From: CAZABP01 sp964483245
GTDB taxonomy: Bacteria; Planctomycetota; UBA1135; UBA2386
Reading direction: 5' to 3'
DNA length: 27,495 nt
Assembly (NCBI GenBank): GCA_964483245.1
Contig: CAZABP010000057.1
Coordinates: forward strand, 1-27,495
A program made the position numbers and the translations under genes. Positions 5,939-14,393 of this stretch are shown one piece after another; the first letter of the stretch is position 1; every line of letters begins with the position of its first letter. The notes below the pieces were generated by a model, which did no database searches, was not told the origin of the DNA, and worked only from the letters and a program-made list of their open reading frames with translations.

Positions 5939-8019
5939 GCGGAACCTCCGAGGTCACGTCCGTCCAGATCGAGCCCCATCGCGCGCCAGCGCCGTTCGCC
6001 GATGCGGAGCACGACGACCAGGAACGCGATGATCGCGAGCACGACCGCGAGCGTGTAGCCCGCCACGCTGATGAATCGCGACAGCGGAGATTCGACGGCC
6101 GAGATCTCCGTGATCGAGGCGGACCAGGCGTCCAGCTGCTTGTCGCGCTCTGCTTGCCGCGCCAGGAACGCCGGCGCTTGCGCCTGGTTCGCAGCACGCG
6201 CATCCACCAGTGCAGCAGCCTTCTCGGCCTGCAACTCTGCGACCTGACGCCGCAGCGCTCGGATACTGGAGACGCGCTCGAGCTCCGCGAGTGCCGCTTC
6301 GCGATCTGCCGCGGTGGTCACAGCGACGCCCATCGCGGCGGACAGCAGCGGATCCCCGCGTGCCTCCCCGCGCCGCGCGTACGCGATCCCTTCCGCCAGG
6401 TCGCCCGGATCGGCCCCGTATGCCGCGGCCGTCCTCGCGGCGAGCTCGGCCGCATGGGTCGCCTCCTCGTCCGACGCCCCGGCAGCCCGTGCCCGCTCGT
6501 GCAGCGTCGTGCGCCTCGCATCGTCGAGCACGAGTTCCGCCTTGGTCGTGTTCGGGCGCCGGTGGATGCCGGCAACCCAGCCACCGAGGTTGTTCCAGCA
6601 GAACGCGACGAACACGATCAGCAGGAACAGCGGCGCGACGTACTTGATGATCACGCGGAAGATCGCCGGGATCCGCAGCTCGGCACCGATGTGTGCCTCG
6701 CGCAATCCTCGGTCGACGCCGAACACCCACCCGAAGCAGATGATCTGCACCGTGGCGAGCACGAAGATCAACAGCGTGCCGACCCAGTCGTCGAGGGTGG
6801 ACAGCGCCGCGAGGTCGCGGCTGAACCAGATCACGAACAGCGACCCGCTAGCGGACAACAGCGTGAGCAGCGCGACCGCCTTGGCGCGGTTGATGCCCAG
6901 CGCTTCCTCGAAGAACGCCAGCACCGGCTGCAGCATCGACAGCGAGCTGGTGATCGCGGCGAGGAACAGCATGAAGAACCAGACGCCGCCGATCAGGTTG
7001 CCCGCCGGCATCTGCCCGAACACGACCGGCAGAGTCTGGAAACCGAGTCCGAACGAGCCGGTTGCGACTGCCTCCAACGTCCCCGTTGCGCCGAGGAACA
7101 CGAACGCAGCCGGGATCGTGATCATCCCGCCGAAGCCGACCTCGAACATCTCATTGGTCGACGACGCGGTGAGCCCGGAGAGCACGACGTCGTCCTTGCG
7201 CTTCAGATACGACGCGTAATTGATGATGACGCCGAAGCCGACCGAGAGGCTGAAGAAGATCTGCCCCGCCGCCGCGAGCCAGGTCTGCGGATTCGCGAGC
7301 GTTTCGAGCTTCGGGTTCCACATCTGCCCCAGGCCGTTCCAGACACTCTGCTCCGGCGCGGTCGGATCGGGCGTACCGAGCGTCAGCACGCGGATCAGCA
7401 CGATGATCGCGCAGACCGCCATCGTCGGCATGGCGATGCGGCAGAACTTCTCGATCCCCCCGGACAAGCCGCGGAACACGACCAGCACGTTGACCGCGAA
7501 CACGATCGCCCAGAACACGACGCTCTGATGGATCTCCCCATCGAGCATCACGCCATCGAAGTTCGTGCCGGTGATGGAATCCCAGAACGACACCGAGGCC
7601 TGCTTCTGCGTCGCTATGTCAGCCCCCTGCTCGATCCCGATCCCTCCGGTGAAGTAGTTGAACGCGTACGCCAGACACCAGGACTCGATCAGGATGTAGT
7701 AGAAGTAGACGCACAGCGGGATCAGCACGCCGACGATCCCGAGGTACCTCGCGATCGCGCCGCGCCCGATGACGCCGAGGATCGCCGGCGCGGAGTGGAA
7801 CCCCTTGCGTCCGCCGTAGCGCCCCATCGTCCACTCGGCCCAGCCGATCGGGATCCCGAGCAGCACGAGGGCCAGGAAGTACGGGATCATGAACGACCCG
7901 CCACCGTTGGCCGCCGCCTGACCCGGGAAGCGCAGGAAGTTGCCGAGTCCGACTGCCGAGCCGGACACGGCGAGGATCACGCCGAGACGCGTCCCCCACT
8001 CTTGAGTCTTCTGCGACAA
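5935..8019 (-). CDS. Sodium-dependent NSS/SNF-family transporter with a ~170-residue extracytoplasmic insert
   Basis: A 694-residue LeuT-fold symporter. The N-terminus carries the family signature (WGTRLGVILAVSGSAVGLGN then FLRFP, residues 8-32) that forms the unwound TM1 with the sodium and substrate sites. About eleven further TM segments follow, including FFSLSVGFGVIINYASY (255-271). The usual length is 450-520 residues. Here residues about 480-648, between TM11 and TM12, form a hydrophilic Ala/Glu/Arg-rich, probably helical and coiled-coil domain. In LeuT topology this loop (EL6) faces outward, so the insert should be periplasmic. Substrate is unknown; family members carry amino acids, and the MetS-like partner suggests methionine or alanine. 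The start is TTG at 8017-8019, supported by a GGAGG seven bases upstream and by the family N-terminus. It is divergent from rsmG. Confidence 0.93.
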   Translation of the reverse strand: MSQKTQEWGTRLGVILAVSGSAVGLGNFLRFPGQAAANGGGSFMIPYFLALVLLGIPIGWAEWTMGRYGGRKGFHSAPAILGVIGRGAIARYLGIVGVLIPLCVYFYYILIESWCLAYAFNYFTGGIGIEQGADIATQKQASVSFWDSITGTNFDGVMLDGEIHQSVVFWAIVFAVNVLVVFRGLSGGIEKFCRIAMPTMAVCAIIVLIRVLTLGTPDPTAPEQSVWNGLGQMWNPKLETLANPQTWLAAAGQIFFSLSVGFGVIINYASYLKRKDDVVLSGLTASSTNEMFEVGFGGMITIPAAFVFLGATGTLEAVATGSFGLGFQTLPVVFGQMPAGNLIGGVWFFMLFLAAITSSLSMLQPVLAFFEEALGINRAKAVALLTLLSASGSLFVIWFSRDLAALSTLDDWVGTLLIFVLATVQIICFGWVFGVDRGLREAHIGAELRIPAIFRVIIKYVAPLFLLIVFVAFCWNNLGGWVAGIHRRPNTTKAELVLDDARRTTLHERARAAGASDEEATHAAELAARTAAAYGADPGDLAEGIAYARRGEARGDPLLSAAMGVAVTTAADREAALAELERVSSIRALRRQVAELQAEKAAALVDARAANQAQAPAFLARQAERDKQLDAWSASITEISAVESPLSRFISVAGYTLAVVLAIIAFLVVVLRIGERRWRAMGLDLDGRDLGGSA

Positions 8020-8026
8020 GGAGTTG

Positions 8027-8031
8027 CCTCC
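8027..8031 (-). promoter_or_regulatory. Shine-Dalgarno supporting the TTG start of the NSS transporter
   Basis: On the minus strand GGAGG is followed by a 7-nt spacer (CAACTCC) and then TTG. This is the clearest ribosome binding site noticed in the window and decides the TTG start, which places the conserved EWGTRLGV block at residue 7, as in the family. Confidence 0.75.
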
Positions 8032-8153
8032 GCAAGGGCTCTGGAACGGCGGAACAGTAGGGACCGTGCCGCGAGATCCAAGCGTGCAGCGCGGGGCAGC
8101 CGCGGATTCTGCGCTTGACGCTCCGCGACCCGGCGCGTGGCATCCGCGGCAGC

Positions 8154-8819
8154 ATGCGGCCGGACGCCGTCGATCATCTGCACGCGCTCGCGCAGCAGCT
8201 CCAGCTCGCAGTCCCGCGAGCGCACTGCGCGTCGATCGTCACGTTCCTGCAGGCGATGCTGGCAGAGAACGCGCACCTGAACCTGACCGCGATCCGCGAA
8301 CCGGACACCGCCCTGATCGCACATGCACTCGACTCGCTGGTGTTGGCGCGGTGGCGCGGCAACCCTGCGCAGACGCTCGATCTCGGCACCGGCAACGGCT
8401 TCCCGGCCATCGCCGCGCGGGTGCTGTTCCCGGACGCCGGCGCGGTCTGGGTCGAGCGGACGCAGAAGAAGGCAGCCGCGCTGCAGCGGATCCTCGCCAC
8501 GGCCGGGATCGCGGGCGTGCGCGTGCTCCCACTCGACGCCGCGCAGCTCCCCGCACGCCATCCGGAGCTGTGCGCACAGGCGGACCTCGTCACGGCACGC
8601 GCGCTCGCCGCGCCAGAATCGGTCGCCACCCTCGCCGCGCCGCTGACCGCCCCTGGTGGCGCGCTCGTGCTGTGGCTCGAGCAGCTGGCAGCTCCGCCGG
8701 CGCGCCTGGGGCGGGAGTTCACGCGCGCCGACACATGGACCTACGAGCTGCCGGCTCCGTTCGCACGCGCGCGCCGGCTCGCGCTCTACACGCGCACCGC
8801 GCTACCATCCGCACGATGA
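8154..8819 (+). CDS. rsmG: 16S rRNA (guanine-527-N7)-methyltransferase RsmG
   Basis: A 221-residue class I SAM methyltransferase modifying G527 of 16S rRNA. Family features visible are the ENAHLNLTAIREPDTALIAH segment before the Rossmann fold, the SAM motif LDLGTGNGFPAIAARVLFP (GTGPGLPG in E. coli), the acidic residue and Lys of VERTQKKAAALQ, and ARALAAPESV where other members have SRA. The start is placed at the ATG at 8154 (MRPDAVDHLHALA); an in-frame start 13 codons earlier would add a segment unlike the family. The gene ends in an ATGA overlap (8816-8819) with the following lipoprotein gene, so the two are coupled. The usual gidA/mnmG neighbour is not present. Confidence 0.88.
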   Translation: MRPDAVDHLHALAQQLQLAVPRAHCASIVTFLQAMLAENAHLNLTAIREPDTALIAHALDSLVLARWRGNPAQTLDLGTGNGFPAIAARVLFPDAGAVWVERTQKKAAALQRILATAGIAGVRVLPLDAAQLPARHPELCAQADLVTARALAAPESVATLAAPLTAPGGALVLWLEQLAAPPARLGREFTRADTWTYELPAPFARARRLALYTRTALPSAR

Positions 8820-9256
8820 ACCGCGCCTGGATCCTCGTCCCGTTCGCGCTGCTCGCCGGCTGCGGTGACAGCAAGCTCTCCCCACACGCCGGCACCTACA
8901 AGCTCGACGGCCCCGCGTCGGCCGCCGCAACCGAGCAGGAGTTGCAGACCACGACCGCCGGTCAGGACGCGGCGGTCGCGGAGCAGACGCGCAAGCAGGT
9001 CGCGCCGATGCTCGAGCAACTGAAAGCGGGCGAGTTCGATCTGACGCTCGGCGGCGACGGCAAGTTCTCGACGCACATCGATCTGTTCGACAAGCACGAC
9101 CACCCCAGCGGCACCTGGGAGATCGACGAGGACAAGGTCACGCTGCACTACCAGGACGGGCGCAAGCTCTCCGGCAAGCTGACCGGCGACACGTTGCGAC
9201 TCACGAACGCGGACCAGGGCGGCCAGGTCATCGTGTTCGTGTTGAAGAAGGGTTAG
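8816..9256 (+). CDS. Small hypothetical lipoprotein
   Basis: A 146-residue protein with a type II signal peptide: MNRAW, a hydrophobic stretch, then the lipobox LLAGC with Cys16 as lipidation site. The mature part has a helical middle (EQELQTTTAG to MLEQLKAG) and then short strands with the pattern of a small beta-barrel or sheet (FDLTLGGDGKFS, SGTWEIDEDKVTLHY, GKLTGDTLRLT). This resembles lipocalin-like or META-like small lipoproteins, though I cannot name a family. Start by the ATGA overlap with rsmG. Its TAG stop shares bases with the stop of the convergent thioesterase gene. Function unknown; envelope location inferred. Confidence 0.8.
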   Translation: MNRAWILVPFALLAGCGDSKLSPHAGTYKLDGPASAAATEQELQTTTAGQDAAVAEQTRKQVAPMLEQLKAGEFDLTLGGDGKFSTHIDLFDKHDHPSGTWEIDEDKVTLHYQDGRKLSGKLTGDTLRLTNADQGGQVIVFVLKKG

Positions 9257-9702
9257 CCCCCGAGCCCCTCGAACTGCGCGATCGCCGCGCGCAGCTCCGC
9301 CGGAATCGCACAGCTCTGCAGCGCGGCATCGACGCAGACCAGCTGCGCGGTCGCAACCGCGACGACCCCCGGATCCGCGACCCCGGCGCCGTCCCCGTCG
9401 AGCCGATACTCCATCTCGAAGCTCGCGCGGCCGAGCCGCGCCACGCGCGCAGCGATCCGCAGCAGTTCGCCGGCGCGCCCGGGGCGCACGAACCGGACCG
9501 TGGTCTGACCGAGCACGAACGGGAAGCGATCCCCGTCCATGCCCCCGAGCGCCCGGAAGTACGCCAGCCGCGCCTGCTCCAACATCGTCAGGAACACCGA
9601 GTTGTTGACGACGCCCATGGCATCGAGGTCGACCCAGCGCGTGCGCTCCTCGTGCACGAACCGGAACGCATCGGGTGACGGGATCGGCAGCAGCTCGGAC
9701 AT
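9253..9702 (-). CDS. Acyl-CoA thioesterase, 4HBT hot-dog family (YbgC-like)
   Basis: A 149-residue single hot-dog domain. The signature RWVDLDAMGVVNNSVFLTML (residues 22-41) matches the RFxDxDxxGHVxN motif of 4-hydroxybenzoyl-CoA/YbgC thioesterases. Asp27 sits where the catalytic Asp17 of Pseudomonas 4HBT lies. Later strands LGQTTVRFVRPGRAGELLRI and FEMEYRLDGDG also fit. By family it hydrolyses acyl-CoA thioesters in the cytoplasm; substrate not predictable. The start at ATG 9702 is chosen because the longer open frame runs into the divergent protease gene and lacks family similarity. The stop TAA overlaps the TAG of the convergent lipoprotein gene. Confidence 0.88.
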   Translation of the reverse strand: MSELLPIPSPDAFRFVHEERTRWVDLDAMGVVNNSVFLTMLEQARLAYFRALGGMDGDRFPFVLGQTTVRFVRPGRAGELLRIAARVARLGRASFEMEYRLDGDGAGVADPGVVAVATAQLVCVDAALQSCAIPAELRAAIAQFEGLGG

Positions 9703-9793
9703 GGGGTCGAGGATTCGCGAGGCAGTGCGCGCGGCTGCACGGGAACTCCGGGCGCGGAGCTTGCAGCCGGCACCGTCGTAGTATGGCGTCGAG

Positions 9794-11209
9794 ATGAGAG
9801 CCGAACTTCCGCTGATCCTCCTCCTGCTCGGAGGCTGCCTTGCGGCCCAGGAGCCGCCGCCGAAGCCGCACGTGCTGCCAGGGCTCGAAGCGGATGAGGC
9901 AGACCTGAACCAGCGCGTGACGCCGGTCGTCAAGGCGGTCCGCCGTGCCGCCGACAGCGTCGTCAGCGTCTACATCGGCAACCAGGTCCGCAACCGGCTG
10001 ACCAACGCGGCAGGATTCAGCGCGCAGGGGCAGGGTTCCGGCGTCGTGCTCGACGAGCAGGGTCTCGTGATCACGAACTGGCACGTCATCGCACTGGCGC
10101 AGATGCGGCAGGATCTCGAACTGCACGTGCGGCTGAAGGACGGGCGGCACTTCCCGGCCGAGCTGCTGAGCACGTCGGCCGAAGACGACCTCGCGCTGCT
10201 GCAGATGCAGCTTCCCCCGGGACAGACCGTGAAGCCGGTCACGACCGGTCAGAGCAGCACGCTCGAAGTCGGCGAGACCGTGATCGCGATCGGCAATCCG
10301 CAGGGACACGCCAACACCGTGACCGTCGGCGTGCTGTCGGCGACCGACCGCGAGATCACGGTCCGCGCGCCGGACGGCGCGATGCGGCGCTTCACCGGGC
10401 TGCTGCAGACGGATGCGGCGATCAACCAGGGGAACAGCGGTGGCGCACTGCTCGACCTGACCGGGCGGCTGGTCGGGATCAACAGCGCAATGGCGGTCGG
10501 CGTCGAGAACATCGGGTTCGCGATCCCGGTCGACACGATGCTGCGCGTGTTCCGCGACAAGCTGCTGGCGACCGAGACGCTGGCGCACATCTGGCTCGGC
10601 ATGCAGATCGTAGAGCGCGACGGCACGCTGCTGGTCACCGACGTGGATCCGTTCGGTCCAGCGCAGGAAGCAGGACTCCGCTCCGGCGACCGGATCGTCT
10701 CGATCGGAGATCAGGAGGTGCACCGCACGGTCGACTACGCGCGCCGGATCCTGAACGCGGAACCGGGGCGCGCGCTGCCGCTCGCGGTCCAACGCAACCA
10801 GCGCGAGCTGCGCCTGGCACCGGTGCCGGTCGCCGCCGCCAACATGGAACTGCTGCGCCGCCTCGGCCTGCTGGTCGACCTGGTGAGCCCGGAGCAGGAC
10901 CGCGCGCTCGTCGTGAAGGCGACGCAGGAGTTCTACGCCGGCAGCGGCTACCGCCAGGTCCCGATGCTGCGGCTCGTGTTGCGGATCCGCCGCGTGCAGC
11001 CGGAATCACCGGCAGCCGAGCTCGGGCTGCGCCCCGGCGACGTGATGTACGGCCTGCGGGTCCCGCAGCGCTACGGACCCAGCCGCAACCTCGCGATCCC
11101 GTCGCTCGAGGACTTCAACGACCTGCTGCGCGATCTGCGCGGCAACTGGATCACGTTGCTGTTGATGCGCGGGGACGAGCTGCGTGAAGGGGAGATCTAT
11201 CCCCGCTGA
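9794..11209 (+). CDS. HtrA/DegP-like periplasmic serine protease with two PDZ domains
   Basis: A 471-residue protein with an N-terminal export signal (PLILLLLGGCLAAQ), a trypsin-like domain (about 45-260) and two C-terminal PDZ regions (about 272-355 and 360-465). The catalytic triad is visible as His97 in TNWHVI, Asp132 in AEDDLALLQ and Ser215 in NQGNSGGALL, plus the GNPQG loop. By family it degrades or chaperones misfolded envelope proteins. LLGGC could be a lipobox, but the LAAQ just after also fits a signal peptidase I site, so anchoring is uncertain. PDZ1 carries the usual GLRSGDRIVSIG loop, while the second PDZ is more divergent (GLRPGDVMYGL). It stands alone between a divergent thioesterase and a convergent gene 9 bp away. 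Confidence 0.94.
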   Translation: MRAELPLILLLLGGCLAAQEPPPKPHVLPGLEADEADLNQRVTPVVKAVRRAADSVVSVYIGNQVRNRLTNAAGFSAQGQGSGVVLDEQGLVITNWHVIALAQMRQDLELHVRLKDGRHFPAELLSTSAEDDLALLQMQLPPGQTVKPVTTGQSSTLEVGETVIAIGNPQGHANTVTVGVLSATDREITVRAPDGAMRRFTGLLQTDAAINQGNSGGALLDLTGRLVGINSAMAVGVENIGFAIPVDTMLRVFRDKLLATETLAHIWLGMQIVERDGTLLVTDVDPFGPAQEAGLRSGDRIVSIGDQEVHRTVDYARRILNAEPGRALPLAVQRNQRELRLAPVPVAAANMELLRRLGLLVDLVSPEQDRALVVKATQEFYAGSGYRQVPMLRLVLRIRRVQPESPAAELGLRPGDVMYGLRVPQRYGPSRNLAIPSLEDFNDLLRDLRGNWITLLLMRGDELREGEIYPR

Positions 11210-11218
11210 TCTCGTTCC

Positions 11219-12724
11219 TCACTGCAGGATCCACCGGCAGCGCGCCGCAATCGAGAACTGCGTCGCGAGATCCGGATCGTCGCGCGCCGGGATCCCGCGC
11301 AACGCCGCCTCGACGGTGCCCCGCTGCAGCAGCCGCGCCCGCTGCTGCGGATGGAGCCCCTCGAGCAGCAACACCAGCTCGGCGCGACCGACCAGGCGCT
11401 GCGCACCCTCCGGCTGCCCGTCGTGCAGCCAGACCCGCACCGGCAAGCCGGCGCCCCCGTCGCTGCACAGCTTGAACAGCCGCGTGCGCGCCTGCTCGAT
11501 CTGCTGCGCCAGCTCCGGGTCCGGGCGGCGCCGCAGGTGGGCCGCCAGCGCCGGCAGCAGGATCCCGCCGGTGATCCAGCAGCGCTCGGCGTAGAGCCCC
11601 GGTTTCGCCTCCCCCTCGCCGAAGCGCCAGGTCGCGGCAGCGGTGTCGAAGCGTCCGCGCAGCTCCAACGCGAGCCGGTCGGCTGCCGCGGCACAGGCTT
11701 CGTCGTCGGCGAAGCGCAGCCACGACTCGAGCTCCCACAGCGGCCACCCCCAGTCGCGCGCGCGTTCGCGCCAGCGTTCGGTGCCGAGCTGGGCGCGGCC
11801 GAGTGCTGGATGCCCAGCGAGCCCGCGCGCGACACTGCGCAACCGCGCGAGCGCTTCGTCGTCGGCGGCGAGGCAGGCGACCAACAGCGGACCCTGCAAC
11901 CAGACGTGCCCCGGCTCCGGCGGTGCGCCGCGGTGATCGAGGCTGTGTCGGAACGGCAACCCGGTCGTGGGGTCCAGGTCGTGATCGAGCAGATGGCGGA
12001 GCCCGCGCCAGGCCTTCGCCAGCAGCTCCGGCTCCGCGGCGTCGAGCCCGAGCCGCGTGAGCCCGAGCAACGTGTCGAACTCGTGATTCGTGACCACGCC
12101 GCCGGCGCGCGCGTAGTCGCCGGCACCGCGCGCACCGGGCAACTCGACGAGCGCGCGTGCGGTGTCGACCAGCTCGCGCCGCAGCGTCGCGGCGAGTCCG
12201 TCGCGCGCCGGCAGCAAGCCAGCCCGCTCGAGCTGCGCGCGCGGGATCCGCACGCGGGTCCAACGACTCGCCCCGGCGTCGCAGGTCGTGCGCGCTTCAC
12301 CGGCGGCCCAGCGCTCGCCCGCCTCCTCGCGCGCCGCCCCGAGCACGCGTCGCTCCTCGCGGTCGAGCGTTCCATCGCACCAGTTCCAGGTCCGGACCGT
12401 CACGTGGTCACCGCCGTCGTCGCGCGACTCCTCGTGCAGCTCGTAGACCGGCCCGGCCGGTCCAGGCTGCGCCGCCACGCCGCCGCCCACGATCCGGATC
12501 TGCCCGCGCGCCGGCGCCACCGCGAGCTCGACCCACAGCCGGCCGGTCGCGGGGTCCGGACGCTCCTGCAGCACGCGCCACTGCAGGCGCGGATGCTCCG
12601 GCCCCTCGGCGCGGAGGCCGCGCGCGAGCTTGGATGCCGGCAACGGAAACCCGAAGCGGACCGGCCCCGCTTCGGCGCAATGGAAACTCAGCAGCGTCTG
12701 CGCGACGCACGTGATCAGCAGCAT
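11219..12724 (-). CDS. Exported hypothetical protein, possibly an alpha-toroid polysaccharide-active enzyme
   Basis: A 501-residue protein. The N-terminus (MLLITCVAQTLLSFHCAEA) looks like a signal peptide. The N-terminal part (VRFGFPLPASKLARGLRA) recalls the beta-rich domain of PcRGLX/YetA-type exo-rhamnogalacturonan lyases. Residues about 150-480 are helix-rich with repeated Trp and His motifs (TNHEFDTLLGLTRLGLDA, FRHSLDHRGAPPEPGHVWLQ, WGWPLWELESWLRF), typical of alpha/alpha-toroid glycan enzymes. I cannot prove activity or substrate. Start chosen at ATG 12724, since further upstream codons overlap the NUDIX gene; 53 bp separate the two. It is last of a minus-strand run with GT4 and AsnB-like genes, so a role in surface glycan turnover is a reasonable guess. 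Confidence 0.7.
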   Translation of the reverse strand: MLLITCVAQTLLSFHCAEAGPVRFGFPLPASKLARGLRAEGPEHPRLQWRVLQERPDPATGRLWVELAVAPARGQIRIVGGGVAAQPGPAGPVYELHEESRDDGGDHVTVRTWNWCDGTLDREERRVLGAAREEAGERWAAGEARTTCDAGASRWTRVRIPRAQLERAGLLPARDGLAATLRRELVDTARALVELPGARGAGDYARAGGVVTNHEFDTLLGLTRLGLDAAEPELLAKAWRGLRHLLDHDLDPTTGLPFRHSLDHRGAPPEPGHVWLQGPLLVACLAADDEALARLRSVARGLAGHPALGRAQLGTERWRERARDWGWPLWELESWLRFADDEACAAAADRLALELRGRFDTAAATWRFGEGEAKPGLYAERCWITGGILLPALAAHLRRRPDPELAQQIEQARTRLFKLCSDGGAGLPVRVWLHDGQPEGAQRLVGRAELVLLLEGLHPQQRARLLQRGTVEAALRGIPARDDPDLATQFSIAARCRWILQ

Positions 12725-12777
12725 GCTGACCGGTGCCGCGGGCAGCACGGCGGTTCCCCTCTCGCGCAGAATTTCTG

Positions 12778-13260
12778 CTACTCGTCCCAGCGGCTCGAGA
12801 ACGCCGACCCGCCGCCGGTCAGCCACTGCAGGAAGCTGTCGTGGTAGGGCGCGTGCAACGTCGCCGCCAGCTCGTGCCGCGCCACGAAGCGCCACGGCAG
12901 CGGCTCGCTGTCCCCACCCGGTTCGCCCAGGAGCGCGTCGACGCGGAAGAAGAACGACCGCCACGCATAGCGGCGCTGGCCGCCCTGCCGCTTCTCCCCC
13001 TCCTGGAAGAACAGGAACTCCGGCGTCCCGCCGATCCGGACGCCGAGCTCCTCCTGCAGCTCGCGCGCCAGCGCCTCGACCAGCAGCTCGCCCGGCTCGA
13101 CCTGTCCGCCCGGCAGGTCCCAGGTCTCGCAATGCTGCCCCCGGATCACGCGCCGGTTCTGCACCATCAGGATTCCGGCCTCCGTCTCGTGCAGCGCGAA
13201 TGCACCGAGGAAGTCGCCGCGGCGCAGGTGCGCTTCGCGGAAGTCGGACGGATCGGTCAT
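12778..13260 (-). CDS. NUDIX hydrolase
   Basis: A 160-residue single-domain protein with a complete NUDIX box: GQVEPGE, seven residues, then RELQEELGV (G-x5-E-x7-R-E-U-x-E-E-x-G-U). The preceding TWDLPGGQVEPGE and the following FFFRVDALLG strand fit a classic MutT-like fold. It would cleave a nucleoside diphosphate linked to another group, with Mg; substrate unknown. The start is the ATG at 13258-13260, which overlaps the stop of the upstream glycosyltransferase (ATGA), implying coupled translation. Given that neighbour, a sugar-nucleotide or NTP clean-up role is possible but unproven. Confidence 0.9.
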   Translation of the reverse strand: MTDPSDFREAHLRRGDFLGAFALHETEAGILMVQNRRVIRGQHCETWDLPGGQVEPGELLVEALARELQEELGVRIGGTPEFLFFQEGEKRQGGQRRYAWRSFFFRVDALLGEPGGDSEPLPWRFVARHELAATLHAPYHDSFLQWLTGGGSAFSSRWDE

Positions 13261-14393
13261 CGGCGCGGGGCTCGCTGTGACAGGCAGCGTTCGTAGGCAG
13301 CAGCGAGCTGCGCCGCAACGGCGCCCGGCGCGAACCGATCGATCCCTGCCGCCGCGCGCACGATCAGCTCGGCGCGCAGCTCCGGCGCTGCCCGCAGCCG
13401 CGCGACCGCGGCGGCGAGCCCGGCGATCCCCGCCTCCGGTGGCACCAGCAACCCAGCACCCCATTCCGCCAGCGCGTCCCGCACACCCGGCACGTCGAAC
13501 CCGACGACCGGGACCCGCGCCGCGAACGCCTCGAGGGCTGCCAGCGGACATCCTTCGCGCTCGCTGGTGATCGCGAGCGCGTCGATGCCGGCGAGCAGCG
13601 CGGCCAGATCGGCGCGGGCCCCGAGCCGGCGCAGGCGCGGGCCTTCGACCTCGCTCGCGAGCGGCCCGTCGCCGAACACGACCGCCTGCACGTCCGGCAG
13701 TGCATCGACCAACGCGCGGAACCGATCGGGGCGCTTGATCGGCACGAGCCTGCCGACGAACCCGAGCAGGAACTCCGCATCCTGCGCGCCGATCGCAGCC
13801 CGCGCCTGCGGGCGCGGAGTCGCCGCGAACGGCTCGAGATCGACCGCGGGCGGGGTGACCTCGATCCGTGCCGCCGGCGCGATCCGCATCTGCACCAGCT
13901 CGTCGCGGCAGCTCGGGCTGATCGCGAACAACAGATCGGTCCGCCGTGCGAGCCGGCGCTCGATCCACCGCAGCAGCGCCGAGACCGGCGGCCGGTAGTA
14001 GCCGCGCAGCACGAGGCCATGGAACGTGTGCGCGACGACCGGCACCCGCGCGCGCCGGGCCGCCCGCCGCCCGAGCAGGCCGGCCTTGCTGGTGTGCGTG
14101 TGCACGACATCCGGGCGGAACTGCGCGATGCAGCGTTGGATCGCGTGCGCGGCGCGCCGATCGCGCAGCGGCCGCAGGGCGCGCTGCAGCTCCGGGATCA
14201 CGAGCAGCCCGCCGTCCTCGCACGCCGGCGGCACGCCGAGCGCGTGCAGGTCGAGCGGCGGTTCGCCGGCGTCGCAGCGGCCGACGACCAGCAGCGTGCG
14301 CAGCCCGAGTGCGTGGTGCGCGTGCCACAACGCCGCGACCTGCCGCGTCGGGCCGCCGACGTTCGGACGGGTCAGGATCCGGACGATGCGCAT
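13257..14393 (-). CDS. Glycosyltransferase family 4 (GT-B fold)
   Basis: A 378-residue cytoplasmic or membrane-associated glycosyltransferase. The N-terminal Rossmann domain begins MRIVRILTRPNVGGPTRQVA with the Gly-rich acceptor loop, and VVHTHTSKAGLLGR plus HTFHGLVLRGYY mark the acceptor side. The C-terminal donor domain has LLGFVGRLVPIKRPDRF and the GT4 EX7E motif, with Glu280 and Glu288 in EREGCPLAALEAF. Family members transfer hexoses or similar from NDP-sugars with retention, often onto lipid-linked glycans. Start at ATG 14391-14393, the only choice giving the MRIxxI start; the gene begins 22 bp inside the AsnB-like gene and ends in an ATGA overlap with NUDIX. Confidence 0.92.
   Translation of the reverse strand: MRIVRILTRPNVGGPTRQVAALWHAHHALGLRTLLVVGRCDAGEPPLDLHALGVPPACEDGGLLVIPELQRALRPLRDRRAAHAIQRCIAQFRPDVVHTHTSKAGLLGRRAARRARVPVVAHTFHGLVLRGYYRPPVSALLRWIERRLARRTDLLFAISPSCRDELVQMRIAPAARIEVTPPAVDLEPFAATPRPQARAAIGAQDAEFLLGFVGRLVPIKRPDRFRALVDALPDVQAVVFGDGPLASEVEGPRLRRLGARADLAALLAGIDALAITSEREGCPLAALEAFAARVPVVGFDVPGVRDALAEWGAGLLVPPEAGIAGLAAAVARLRAAPELRAELIVRAAAGIDRFAPGAVAAQLAAAYERCLSQRAPRR

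Noticed and set aside
6154..8118. 654-codon plus-strand open frame opposite the NSS transporter
   Set aside because: Composition is Arg/Gln/His-rich and lacks motifs; the minus strand carries clear NSS signatures and a Shine-Dalgarno.
9703..9793. Possible promoter (TTGCAG and TAGTAT) upstream of the HtrA-like gene
   Set aside because: The boxes are 12 bp apart, too close for a sigma-70 promoter.
9783..9797. Four-codon leader ORF (ATG at 9783) whose TGA overlaps the protease ATG
   Set aside because: Too short to separate from chance, and no ribosome binding site is seen.
8786..10792. 668-codon minus-strand open frame
   Set aside because: Antisense to the lipoprotein and the HtrA-like protease, and out of frame with the real thioesterase on the same strand; no recognisable domain.
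12766..12778. 13-bp palindrome GCAGAA-T-TTCTGC at the NUDIX stop
   Set aside because: Stem of only 6 bp without a T-tract; likely chance, not listed as a terminator.
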